NCBI GenBank assembly: GCA_003194525.1
Contig: NBIV01000351.1
Coordinates: 1 to 54,092 of the forward strand
Source of the DNA: Gracilariopsis chorda
Lineage: Eukaryota > Rhodophyta > Florideophyceae > Gracilariales > Gracilariaceae
Direction: 5' to 3'
Length of the DNA stretch: 54,092 nt
The translations under genes and the position numbers were made by a program. Positions 39,811 through 49,442 of the stretch are shown here, in pieces. The first letter of the stretch is position 1. Each line of letters starts with the position of its first letter. Below the pieces are notes generated by a model. It saw only the letters and a list, made by a program, of their open reading frames with translations, was not told where the DNA came from and made no database searches.

Positions 39811-40818
39811 TTACAACTGGATTCGGAAATAGAAATTGCCAACCTTGTGATCACGGCCGCCATCCGGGGGATGCCAGTAGTCTTTTCCGGGCATGATCTT
39901 TTCTCCAGTTTCGAAGAAACGACGGCGAAGTGGGACAAAAACGCCAGCCGCCTCCGTTCCTTCCGTCACATTATAAACAGAGTCGTTGTTCTTCGGGTAC
40001 ATGGGTGTGAAGCTTGGATGATGCCAGCCAGGTGTATGCTTTGTGGTATATCTTATAACGACCTCTTTATCCATAGAGGAGAGGCGCTTTCCATCGATAT
40101 AGAATTTTGCGATCGAAGTGAAGCAATGATAACTGGCATGTTTGAAGCGAAATGCGATAAGATCCCCGCGCTTTAACTCAATAGAGGTATGATTTGCTCT
40201 CCGGTCAATCTCATAATCCACGTTTGCGCAATTTATCTCGGGGTTGCTATCATCGCCATAGTTCACCATAAACTCTCCGTTGTAAAACCATACAAGCTCG
40301 TTGCACGCATTGCTCACCATACCTTTCCGAGAGAGTCCTATTTCCAGTGACCCAAGTCGCAACAGGGGAGGCCCTGCCATTTCACTTGTCATGTTTCTGC
40401 AATATGTTTTGTCGTTCATTTCTTGTAAGTATGTAGGATGCTCGACTCGCTTCATCGGGCAAACATACTCTCTTCCTTCGCAAGAGCAGATCCATCCTGT
40501 TTTCCCACATGGTGCCTTTGCGCACTCGAATTCTTCTTGAGTATTGTCTCCCATAGGATACCAACACATGTCAGCATCCAGTCCTGACCATTTGCAGCTG
40601 CCTAGTAATGTTGGAGAATAGGATTCGTGTGTTAGATGTATGGATTGATATAAACATTGCCATGTTGGTTTGGAACATGGCAAATAGGTTTGAACAAAAT
40701 CTGAAGTGGAGAACTTACAATAATCGTCGTCTTTCCTGCAATGACCTACTTCGGCTTTCGAGGAAGAAATACCAAACGCGACGAAGAAGAAAAGTAGAAT
40801 CTTGACAAAGGAGGCCAT
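39811..40818 (-). CDS. secreted cysteine-rich glycoprotein, 335 aa
   Basis: An N-terminal signal peptide (LLFFFVAFGISSSKA, cleaved near residue 22) is followed by a Cys-rich mature protein with about 20 cysteines, mostly in the first half (CRKDDDYC, CKWSGLDADMC, CAKAPCGKTGWICSC), suggesting a disulfide-bonded domain, and several N-x-S/T sites (NMTS, NHTS, NVTE). The second half is rich in aromatic residues and Arg. There is no membrane helix, so it should be secreted or cell-wall bound. A TATA box (40912-40920) lies about 95 bp upstream. I recognise no family. Confidence 0.75.
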   Translation of the reverse strand: MASFVKILLFFFVAFGISSSKAEVGHCRKDDDYCKFSTSDFVQTYLPCSKPTWQCLYQSIHLTHESYSPTLLGSCKWSGLDADMCWYPMGDNTQEEFECAKAPCGKTGWICSCEGREYVCPMKRVEHPTYLQEMNDKTYCRNMTSEMAGPPLLRLGSLEIGLSRKGMVSNACNELVWFYNGEFMVNYGDDSNPEINCANVDYEIDRRANHTSIELKRGDLIAFRFKHASYHCFTSIAKFYIDGKRLSSMDKEVVIRYTTKHTPGWHHPSFTPMYPKNNDSVYNVTEGTEAAGVFVPLRRRFFETGEKIMPGKDYWHPPDGGRDHKVGNFYFRIQL

Positions 40819-40911
40819 ATTGCTAACGTTGTAGAAGAAGTCTTTCGCGTCAATGTTGGTGCAAGTACGGGGCTGTAGCGAACTACTAAGTGATTGTCCC
40901 TCGGATTGAAA

Positions 40912-40920
40912 GTATTTATA
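40912..40920 (-). promoter_or_regulatory. TATA box upstream of the secreted Cys-rich gene
   Basis: On the minus strand TATAAATAC lies about 95 bp before the start codon at 40818, a normal distance for a TATA box plus a short leader. Confidence 0.55.
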
Positions 40921-43398
40921 GTGCTTTGCATGTACTGTTCCACTATGTTAGTACGGCTATGTCTTCAAGACAGCCTTTTGCGGAAGCTTGTATTCTCGCA
41001 ACCAAAAAGTCCCATATTGGGAACCGTAGAACAGAAATCAATTCAAACGTGCATGAATCCGAAGAGAGTGCATGCTGAACCTCCCGGAGAAAACAGCTCC
41101 GTTTGACATTCACTTCTAGAAGCATTCATTTTGAGCACAGAAGCCATTTTAAGGAGTGTATCTTCCCGTATGGGGTGATCCTGTTTGTCGACAGCTAACG
41201 CTATTTGGTTCAATGCATACTCAATGAATTTCTTTTAGATTTGCCCTTCGTAGTAGAGAGTGCTGAAAGCTGCAGTGTTGCCAGGCAATCAACGAAATAA
41301 TGTTTTGTCTTTGGTTGAACACGAGGGTCGAAATTTCGACCGAAATACCAAGGTTACGAAGGTACCAAGGGTCGACTAGAAATAACTGTGAAACCTATAG
41401 CCATTATTAAACATGTCGTAAGCCTTACATTTGGCACATCAGCGCTTTAAATGCTTGAGAATCTTGGTCTGCGGAATGGCATTGCAAGGGTAACCTTTAC
41501 CCAAGCACGCCGACATGGGAGCTCTCGTCTGAAGGAAGTTATTCAGTGGCGATATCTTTCAGAGTGGTTTCTTGTCTCATCTTGACTACCACGGTGTCTA
41601 AAAGAGGAGTATTCAAAAGAGGTACCCACTTCAACTGAAACTTATGGACGAACAGACGTGTGAAATGGATTCCATCTGCAAGTCGAACCGTTGCTCCTTC
41701 CGGATCTTTAATGCTTGACGTCGTTATCCCTACGATGTTTATGCATTGACAACCCCACCCCGTCATGGTGACACAATGACAGGCCGGTGCACACGGAACG
41801 TGATTTTGGAACATAAAATTAGTTTACCTGTGGGTCCATCCGAAACTCGACAGGGCGAAACTGACAAAAACCTTGACCAATATCAGTTGCCACAATGGCG
41901 GTTAACGTGCTGAATCTAGTTCAAAGTGAGGCGGGGTTCCTATGACCCATTTTTCTGCGACAAGTAGCTTTGTACATGTTTTCCACAAGACGGCACTCGA
42001 CCCCAGTTTACGCATACAAGGGTAGCTTTAAGTCCCTCTTTGTGACCAAATTTGGATGTTTCAGCAACACCAAGGGACTCATTTTGCCATGAACCTTATG
42101 TCTGCTGAGATAGACATGAGAAAGGGTAGATTGCATTGCATTGTTGAAACGTTTTGACAACCGTGTACTAGTTGTCATAAAATTGCTTGCTAAAACACTA
42201 AATTGTATATTCTTGCTGAAATTTTGATTGGCTCTTTCTTATGTCTATCGTAGCAGACATAAAAGACTCTACGGGTCAAAAGGGTTTAATAACAATTGGT
42301 GCATGAGCCCTTGCCTTCGAAATTCGAAGGCGAAGTTCGAATGTCCAAAATCGTCAGGCACAAATTCAGCGGGCTCAGAAAGGCAATTTACAGCGAAACG
42401 ACGATGCAGTTTCCACAAACGCACAGCTTGCATCATCTGACAGTAAGCATGGGTTCCAAGTGCGTTTTGTAACACTAGGGAAACAGGGTCTTGCACTTAA
42501 GTGTCGCTCGGTGAGTTTTTCGGAGGATCCATTCTAGGCCCTCGAATCCGGTGATTAGAAACAATGTAGAATCCGAAACGCTTTTCGTGTTTGCGCGACC
42601 CTGGCATTCTAAGCAGCTGTACGAATTAGCGTTCCAACCCTTTCACTTTGCTACCCAAGAGCCAAGCCATTCTACGCGGAATCCGGATTACAGACTCCGG
42701 ACAGCAACCTAATTAGGTACTGTCTGTTTAAAAGGTATCTAAGGAGGTGCCTGACGTTCAACTTGGTTTCTTTTCAAAAAATTAAACAGCATACAGGAAT
42801 GATGCCGATTTTGACAGTTAACAATTATGAGGATCACAAGAAAATGTTATGCTTTTCTCGCAGAAAAATAACGTCGCCTGTGGATTAATCATAAAACAGG
42901 TCCCATGATAGTCTAACCACACTCTCGATTCAAAAAGACACGCCCTACGCCGCTAGTCTTGGAGATGCCAGTGATCTCCAGAGATCCTCACACCACGTGA
43001 ACTTCTCAAAAAGCTTCGATTTTGAGCCATATCTTGGACACGCGTCTTCTCAAAATACAGATGAACCTCAAATAATCCGGTTTGAATTAGAATCTACGAG
43101 TATATGAGCGGAGACTCCCCTCATATAAAACGCATTTTCGACATGCGATTAGAGCAAATACTCTATTGGTAGGAAGTTCCTACTAGGAACCCGTACTTCT
43201 TGTACCGTTCAAGAATATTAGGCACACGGTTAGGGTTAGGTCACCAACTGTAGCAATTGCTAACCCTTTTTAACTATTTCGTTCCATCCGAGTAGAAAGG
43301 CGAATCGCTGCTTTTTCTTATACGCCATCGTAATCACACAGACATAATCACAGCACCCTGCTTGTGCGTCTTGATCCACATATCCGTGCGACTTTAAA
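40921..43398. other. intergenic region, mostly empty
   Basis: 2.5 kb. A minus-strand frame of 91 codons (41814-41539) starts at ATG, has six Cys in its first third and may be a small gene or debris. A palindromic GGGTAACCTTTACCC lies at 41488-41502. TATAAAA at 43124-43130 may serve the cyclase gene. A short GGTTAGGGTTAGG (43224-43236) is telomere-like but only two units long. The remainder is AT-rich and shows nothing. Confidence 0.4.
41539..41814 (-). CDS. possible small cysteine-containing protein, 91 aa
   Basis: An ATG-initiated frame with six Cys near its start, then a hydrophobic/basic stretch. No signal peptide, domain or neighbour supports it. Its length alone in AT-rich sequence is only mildly unusual. 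Confidence 0.25.
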   Translation of the reverse strand: MFQNHVPCAPACHCVTMTGWGCQCINIVGITTSSIKDPEGATVRLADGIHFTRLFVHKFQLKWVPLLNTPLLDTVVVKMRQETTLKDIATE

Positions 43399-44370
43399 AT
43401 GATTACCAAGTATCTGCTGCTCTTCGTAATCTGTTGCAGATTGAGTGTGTCTGCCGAATGCTGTTGTCCAGACAATAACGAACCGAGTATTTGGACACAA
43501 TCACCTTGGGGTTCAGAGGATGAAATCGGAGCTGCAAACCGCATCACGCCAGAAAGCGTACTCGCAGCGACAAGGCTTGTCAAGTCCGGGAAAACCTACA
43601 ACCTTGGAATCGTGATCGATGCCAACACGCCATCCTTCCCTCCTCGCACGTTGAGTATCACCATCCTGAGACCAAACCAGGTTGGAACAGAAGGGTTCGG
43701 CGTGAATGGAGCTACCTTCAATGATGATATCGTATCGGGCTGGCTCGGCACAGGTTCTCAACTAGATGGGCTCGGTCACGCTGGGATAAGGGGAGTTCAC
43801 TACAACGGTTTCAATATATCTGAGATTGTGAGGCCTGATGGGATCACCAAACTTGGAATTGAAAAACTCCCACCGTTGGTAACCCGTGGTGTTCTCTTAG
43901 ACATGGCAGCCTTCTACGGTCAGGATATTGTCGCGGAAGGAACCGCGTACACCAGGGAAGACATTATTGCGGCTGCCAAGCAGCAAAATGTTGAAATTCG
44001 CACGGGCGACACTGTGCTGTTCCATTCCGGCTGGTTGAACCTTCTGGACGGCGACAACCAGAACCGCACGCGATTCATCAGTGTTGAGCCCGGTCTCGGC
44101 GTTTCCGGTGGTCAATATCTAGCCGAAATCGGTGTTGTTGCTGTCGGTGCCGATACGTGGGGCCTAGAAACTGTTCCTTTCGAGGACGGCCCAAACTGCG
44201 TCTTTCCGGTTCACCAGATCCTGATCGTTCGTAATGGTATTTTCATCCTAGAAACCATGGACAGTCGCGAAATGGTCAAAGACAAGGTGAACGAGTTTAT
44301 GTTCGTTCTTGGTCCCACTCGCTTGAGAGGCACCGCTCAAATGATGATCAATCCTACAGCAATCCACTAG
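43399..44370 (+). CDS. secreted cyclase-family hydrolase (PF04199; kynurenine formamidase/isatin hydrolase-like), 323 aa
   Basis: A metal-dependent hydrolase of the cyclase family. A signal peptide (MITKYLLLFVICCRLSVSA) implies secretion. WGSEDEIGAANRITPE (about 37-52) is the opening block of this subfamily. TGSQLDGLGHAG (about 118-129) corresponds to the HxGTHxDxPxH metal motif in its GTQxDxxxH variant: Gln121, Asp123 and His127 would coordinate the metal. LLDMAAFYG and GDTVLFHSGW follow as in relatives, and VGADTWGLE is the conserved C-terminal active-site block. Related enzymes open amide or lactam rings of N-formylkynurenine or isatin; the substrate here is unknown. A secreted version is unusual. 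ATG 43399 is the first in frame; a TATAAAA lies about 270 bp upstream. Confidence 0.85.
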   Translation: MITKYLLLFVICCRLSVSAECCCPDNNEPSIWTQSPWGSEDEIGAANRITPESVLAATRLVKSGKTYNLGIVIDANTPSFPPRTLSITILRPNQVGTEGFGVNGATFNDDIVSGWLGTGSQLDGLGHAGIRGVHYNGFNISEIVRPDGITKLGIEKLPPLVTRGVLLDMAAFYGQDIVAEGTAYTREDIIAAAKQQNVEIRTGDTVLFHSGWLNLLDGDNQNRTRFISVEPGLGVSGGQYLAEIGVVAVGADTWGLETVPFEDGPNCVFPVHQILIVRNGIFILETMDSREMVKDKVNEFMFVLGPTRLRGTAQMMINPTAIH

Positions 44371-46738
44371 CCTAGGGCCGTATTTGTATTTGAGTAAGGT
44401 CATGAGTTTGTGAGAAACTCAGTAGATTCCACATGACCTCTCGCACTGCGTGTGTGTGTGTGTGTTTATATGAGCTCATGTATTTGGTTCCAAGACTCTG
44501 GTAGGGATTAGCTTCAAAAGAGCCCCTCTCTCTAGTTAAGCCAACAACTTTTCTGGTCATGTTCTTACTATTGATTCGGCCTCAGAACCCCATCTCTCTC
44601 GGAGAGGTGGGAGTTCTCGACGTCGGGACGCCGCTCTCCGGCGGCATCTAAGAACGAAATGGACTACACTATTTAGTATGTTGAGCTCACATCCGAGCGG
44701 GTCGCACTTTGTGATATCGAGTTGGCCAAAGAGTAGGAAAGAATGCTCATATTTTAAGTGCGCATTTCTGTGAATGCCTACTCCCGGTGGCATTCATAGT
44801 TTGAAGTACGCTTCACACCACTTCATTTGAACGGATCGTAGTGAACTGCTGCATAATACTCTACACTTGTAAACGCATGAGATCTTACAGGATTTTGCAT
44901 CAGTGACCATCCTCCTCTGTTGTCTTGGGGTATCATATTGCAATCAGTACCAAAGGTAAGGGTTACCTAATGTGCGACTCAGCCATCCAGATTTCGGATA
45001 TTTGTGTGGTCAGTGCTTGTGGCTCTTTGTGGTCACGTTGTAAGGCTACATGGTATTAGGGATAGCCTTGGTTACTAATCTCAAAAGCGCAATAGGGGTG
45101 CTTATCAAAGAACTTCTCTCTTTCTCTGCCGGGCCGTATCTGGCGCTGGTCACTTGTAAACACTCGGTAACGAGTCCATTTCGCTTCCCTCGCTAGACGC
45201 GAAAAAATATGGGCACACCTCGTCAAGCTGGATCAGCTTGTGCTCCAATTAGTGCTAAATCTTTACTTGTACTATAGCACAAAAATCTTCTGCCCAAATG
45301 GACACGGGCTTGTTCTTGGATCAATTGCATCAGCAATCGAGGATATCTGTTCACTTCTTTTAGACATAGGAAAACTGCGAAAAGGTCCAGGAAGGAAGCT
45401 AGACAAAAACGGCCTAACGTAAAGCACGGGAACCAAGAGTCAGTTCTTTGCAAACACAAGCCGTGACTTCATCAAATTTATGTTCTTCAACTACCTTGTA
45501 GTTAAGAACGCCTCTTTAGATCTGGGCCACAACAACTTCCTATTCCAGGCTGCAGAAGTGGTTAATATCTTCTGCTGCTGTGTTTCTCTTGGAATACCTC
45601 CGACAGGAATAAAGTCCGCCGTAAGTCCGGGGACGACAACAATTTGTTTTCCCTTCTGTTTCTTTTTGCTTTTAGGAGGATCGTTAGTTTGGAGCATATC
45701 CCCGCTGTACACGGCAAACTCTTACTTCCACGTTCAATGACTTCAACAGTACGCGATGAAGTCAACAACAATGATTGAGGGCATACTGGTCCTGTTTCGG
45801 TGCGCTTTGTAAAATGCCTTAAACTTGGACGGTTGGGATGTACCTGACTAGAACGTTAGGAGGGCAACAACAACAACATTGAGCGCTCGGTGACGACGAG
45901 GAAATTTCATATAGAACTGTACCAAGTTCTGCAAAGAATTCACTTCACAGCAACGTAGGCATGAATAACGCTGCATGAAACAAGTAAAGCAGACATGAAA
46001 CACGAATAGCGGGAGATGAATCAAGACTAGCTAGTAGAGGTCAGAGCTTGCAGAAATATATCATAATTTAGTATGGGACTGTCCGTCTTGAGGGAGAGAC
46101 GATGTTGTCACTGTAACTTAGCCTTCCCTAGTGCTTGTTTTTGGCAACAAGGCACGCGCACCTTTTATTTCCTTGTCCACTCTTTCGGAATTCATGGCGT
46201 GCGCCCGTAAACATACATTTCCTTGTCTATCAATGATACACAGGAACAATCGTTCAAGGGTGATGTTGCTGGCATAGATGAACGAAGATATGAAGAACAG
46301 AACCATTGTCTCTCACAGAATCATGCACCGTTCCTTGCTGTTAAGGATGAAGGTCACTCCCTGGGCCATTGTTTGCGTAACTAAGAGAATAATATTCGTA
46401 ATTATGACATAGAAGTCGAGCTGCCCGTTCCAGAAATTCAAGAGAAGAGCGTAAATTGGATACTGGGCGCCTATCTGTTGGCGGAAGGGTTAGCTCAGCT
46501 TCTTAGAACAAAATTTTTAAAAAATTGCAAGATGGGTTTGATCGGATCTTAGTTTGAGATCTATCTCCACTTTGTGCTTGATAAAAGGATATAAGGCTAT
46601 GAAGTCGTCTACCATTTACCTGTTAGGCCGTTACTCCATCATATCGCACTACCCTTGTACAAAGGTTTCCCAAGAGCACCATTCCACTTCTTGTTGTGGA
46701 GCATTGATACCTCTACATGTTCGTAATTGGAAATACTG

Positions 46739-46769
46739 GAGGAGTAATACCATCATGGTGTTACTCCTC
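46739..46769. repeat. 31-bp near-perfect palindrome
   Basis: Two 15-base arms, GAGGAGTAATACCAT and ATGGTGTTACTCCTC, around a single central C, with one mismatch (a possible G-U pair in RNA). It could form a cruciform or hairpin. It lies far from any gene. Confidence 0.9.
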
Positions 46770-47233
46770 AGTGTTTGATACTAACCATAAGGGGAATACC
46801 CCATCTTCTTTCTAACTGTTAGTGGCAGCAGTTGTAACTCCTCCTGCCCTGCTTCACCAAGAACGTTGATAGAGACCTGGTGAGGAGCATCGCTGGCCCG
46901 AACGTCATGCCAGTACTGTAATGGCACAGTCCATGCCAATGACGTGGGTTTTTTGCTCATGTTTGTGAGTTCTAGCGTCTCAGTTGCTACGGTTGCACAC
47001 CAATAGTTTTGCTTGGAGCCCCAGGCATCAAGTCCCTCAGGTCTTGTCTTTGATCTGCGATGGGATGCATCTCATCGCTCACCTCTCCCTGCTGCTGCAT
47101 GTCTGAATCAAGAGACCGTTCCTCGTTGATCCCAACCAGCCGGGCTCTGAGTGCGCTCACCACCGTCACTGGCGTTGTGAACGACCCCAATCGCAGAGGC
47201 CGCTTCCTCTGTTTTGTTTCTTGCGCTGAGGCC

Positions 47234-47240
47234 TATAAAA
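47234..47240 (+). promoter_or_regulatory. TATA box upstream of the 600-aa secreted protein
   Basis: TATAAAA in a GC-rich context, 127 bp before ATG 47367. A second AT-rich TATATAG stretch lies at 47286-47292, closer to the start. Confidence 0.5.
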
Positions 47241-47366
47241 TGGGTGGTCGACCGAGGTCAATGATGAAGTTCCTGTCCAACCCGATATATAGTGTTGTAC
47301 GAGTCTCCGAGACACATAGTTCTCAATTCCCCTCTCACGCTGTGAGCCGTTTGTACCGAATTCGGA

Positions 47367-49169
47367 ATGACTTCAACCCTGACGTCTGTTTGCCTTCTGT
47401 GGGCGCTCCTGTTAGTCAGCCACGCATCTGCGTCGCGGCTTCATCGCGTTTCTAGCGTAACAGGTTCACCCACCGTGCTTCGAGGCCGTACCTTGATATC
47501 GGGATCCCTAGATGGTCTGAAGGCTAATGCATTCTCAGCGAACGCTTTTGGTGCCACACCTAATGCAGCTTCCCTTGTTGCGTCTAATCCCCGATTGCTT
47601 GAGTTTTCTGTCTCACTGAAGAAGAATTCTGTTGTTTATGATGAGCTTGAGGAAGACGGTGTTCAGATTACCTCTTGCACTCGTGATGCGGGGTCCCGCC
47701 AAGCGACAATTAAGCTCTCCGGAGACAATCTGGATTCTTCAGACTTTGCCAGTGGTACCGCCTTTGTCATTGATGTGGACGATTGGGAAAAACATTGTGG
47801 ACAAGTGCAACCTGTTGAAGGTGTCGATGAGGCTGATGATGTCCTTTTCTATATCATTGATGCGGTTTCCGTGAACGGAAAGCAGGTCTCTTTGAGCATG
47901 TCCATCGTTCCCGGTTCAGAGGTTGCTCCAGAGGTTGACATTGACGTTAAGGAGGAACCGGTGTTTGTGACCGCCCTGCCCAAGAAATTCATTTTCAATG
48001 ACAGCCCATTGTTCGCCACCACATCTTCTCTTTTATCCACATCTCGCAATTTGGTGCTCAATGATTCACTTCCAATTGTTACTCGCCCGACTATTTCTCA
48101 CAAGGCCAAAATCAACCTTTTTACTGGGGCCGTTCTGGAAGTAGATGCATCTCTCTCTGCCAATGTTAACAAGTTCAAGGTCAAGCGTCTTTTTAAAACT
48201 GAGGTCCAATGGGAACAAAGTCTCAAAGCCCGTCTCGACGCGCAGCTGACTGTGAACGCGAAGTTCAAGGGTGAGAGAAGCGGTGAAATTTTCAGGCGTC
48301 CGATCCCCAAGTTCGGGTTCTCTGTCAAGATTCCCTTCGTAGGTCGCATCCGTGCTGGCGCATTCGGCAAAGTGGAATGGGTAGCCGACGTGGAGATCGG
48401 CGCTGCACTCGAAGCTAGTATCCGGGCGTCGCACGAGACCAAGCAGCGTGTGACGGCTCGTATCATTCCCCCGCGTCTGAACTCAAAGAATTTGTTGCCT
48501 GCAAACGCGGGTAGCTCTGGAAGCTCTACCTTCAAGTTTAAGGATGAGCTGAACGCAGAAGCGAGCATAATCGGATTTGTTGGTGTGCGACCAGCTGTTG
48601 GTGTTGAACTGACTCTAGGTAAGAAGGGTATTGAGGGCAACATTGGCGCCAAACTGGGTCTGGAAGCGGACACTCGCATCAAAAACCCGCCGTTTGAGGC
48701 GTACACCGGCAGCGGTTTGAAGATCGGTAAATGCAACCGCTGCCATAGACTGCGCGGTGGGCTTAACATCAAGGGCAAGGACCTCGGCGTGCAACTAGTG
48801 AAGAACGGCCGCGTAGACAAGGAGAAGATTCTCATTGGGCAACTGTTTGTTATTCGTCTCGGCACTCTTTGCGCACTCCCCGCTACCTGTCCCGCTAACC
48901 CGCCGAATCCGCGGTCGACACCCCCCCCTTCTAAGTGCCGCACCTGCTCCTCTCTAGTGAAGTGCCCCAGCGGTATGTCATGCATTTCAGGAAAGTGCAT
49001 TGGCTTCAGCGCACCCGGTCAAGCTTGTGGAGCGTGCAGCCGATGCAGTATCGGCAGCAGATGCAGCCGAGGGCGTTGTACTGGCAGAATCCCTATCCCG
49101 TTGCCGATTGACCCGATCCCTATCAGGCCTCGCCCTATCAACCCGAGGCTGCCTGTTCACGCTCTCTAG
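47367..49169 (+). CDS. secreted multidomain protein with C-terminal Cys-rich region, 600 aa
   Basis: A signal peptide (LTSVCLLWALLLVSHASA) gives a secreted product. The first third has a Cys-containing beta domain (IKLSGDN, FVIDVDDWEKHCG, FYIIDAVSVNGKQVSLSM) whose layout resembles the DUF7029-type domain of fungal surface proteins. The centre (about 245-485) alternates long strands with repeated hydrophobic/charged patterns (VEVGVR, GAALEASIRAS), a beta-rich domain such as DUF7223 would show. At about 522-570 is a compact Cys-rich block (CRTCSSLVKCPSGMSC, CGACSRCSIGSRC) with roughly 15 Cys, then a Pro/Ile/Arg tail. There are no membrane segments. A cell-wall or matrix role is inferred; the DUF resemblances need a profile search. 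ATG 47367 has a TATA box 127 bp upstream. Confidence 0.75.
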   Translation: MTSTLTSVCLLWALLLVSHASASRLHRVSSVTGSPTVLRGRTLISGSLDGLKANAFSANAFGATPNAASLVASNPRLLEFSVSLKKNSVVYDELEEDGVQITSCTRDAGSRQATIKLSGDNLDSSDFASGTAFVIDVDDWEKHCGQVQPVEGVDEADDVLFYIIDAVSVNGKQVSLSMSIVPGSEVAPEVDIDVKEEPVFVTALPKKFIFNDSPLFATTSSLLSTSRNLVLNDSLPIVTRPTISHKAKINLFTGAVLEVDASLSANVNKFKVKRLFKTEVQWEQSLKARLDAQLTVNAKFKGERSGEIFRRPIPKFGFSVKIPFVGRIRAGAFGKVEWVADVEIGAALEASIRASHETKQRVTARIIPPRLNSKNLLPANAGSSGSSTFKFKDELNAEASIIGFVGVRPAVGVELTLGKKGIEGNIGAKLGLEADTRIKNPPFEAYTGSGLKIGKCNRCHRLRGGLNIKGKDLGVQLVKNGRVDKEKILIGQLFVIRLGTLCALPATCPANPPNPRSTPPPSKCRTCSSLVKCPSGMSCISGKCIGFSAPGQACGACSRCSIGSRCSRGRCTGRIPIPLPIDPIPIRPRPINPRLPVHAL

Positions 49170-49442
49170 AGCGAGTACGCAGAGCACCTACTTCGCATGA
49201 CATGTTTCCATGAAGTCGTGCCAACAGGTCATCTTTATCACTAAAACCGTGCAGCGTTGCTACAAGGTTTGGCAACCTTCACTGTTAAACGGTGTCAATT
49301 GACATGCCTTATTAAAGACAAACTAAGTTTCTCACGAGTCAAAGCATCTAGCCGTTCTCTACGACCAGGCTGCCGTGTAGCTAGTAAGCTACACCCAGTG
49401 ACCGTAAATAAAGTGGGTGGGAAATTAGTGTGGCAACGTCTT
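49170..49442. other. spacer between the 600-aa gene and the repeat cluster
   Basis: 273 bp. A copy of TTAGTGTGG at 49426-49434 resembles the start of the flanking inverted repeat. Otherwise nothing is seen. Confidence 0.4.

Larger units (their letters stand above)
44371..47366. other. intergenic region with a palindrome and microsatellite
   Basis: 3 kb without a firm gene. A TG repeat (44447-44465) and a near-perfect 31-bp palindrome (46739-46769) are marked features. A TACCAAAGGTAAGGGTTACC block lies at 44948-44967. Short frames around 45220-45770 on both strands are open but unrecognisable. TATAAAA at 47234-47240 is about 130 bp before the next gene. Confidence 0.45.

Noticed and set aside
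43224..43236. Telomere-like GGTTAGGGTTAGG
   Set aside because: Only two units in the middle of a gene region. This is not an array.
45223..45771. Overlapping frames of 60-90 codons on both strands
   Set aside because: Open by chance in both directions; no motif, splice-compatible partner or neighbour supports a gene.
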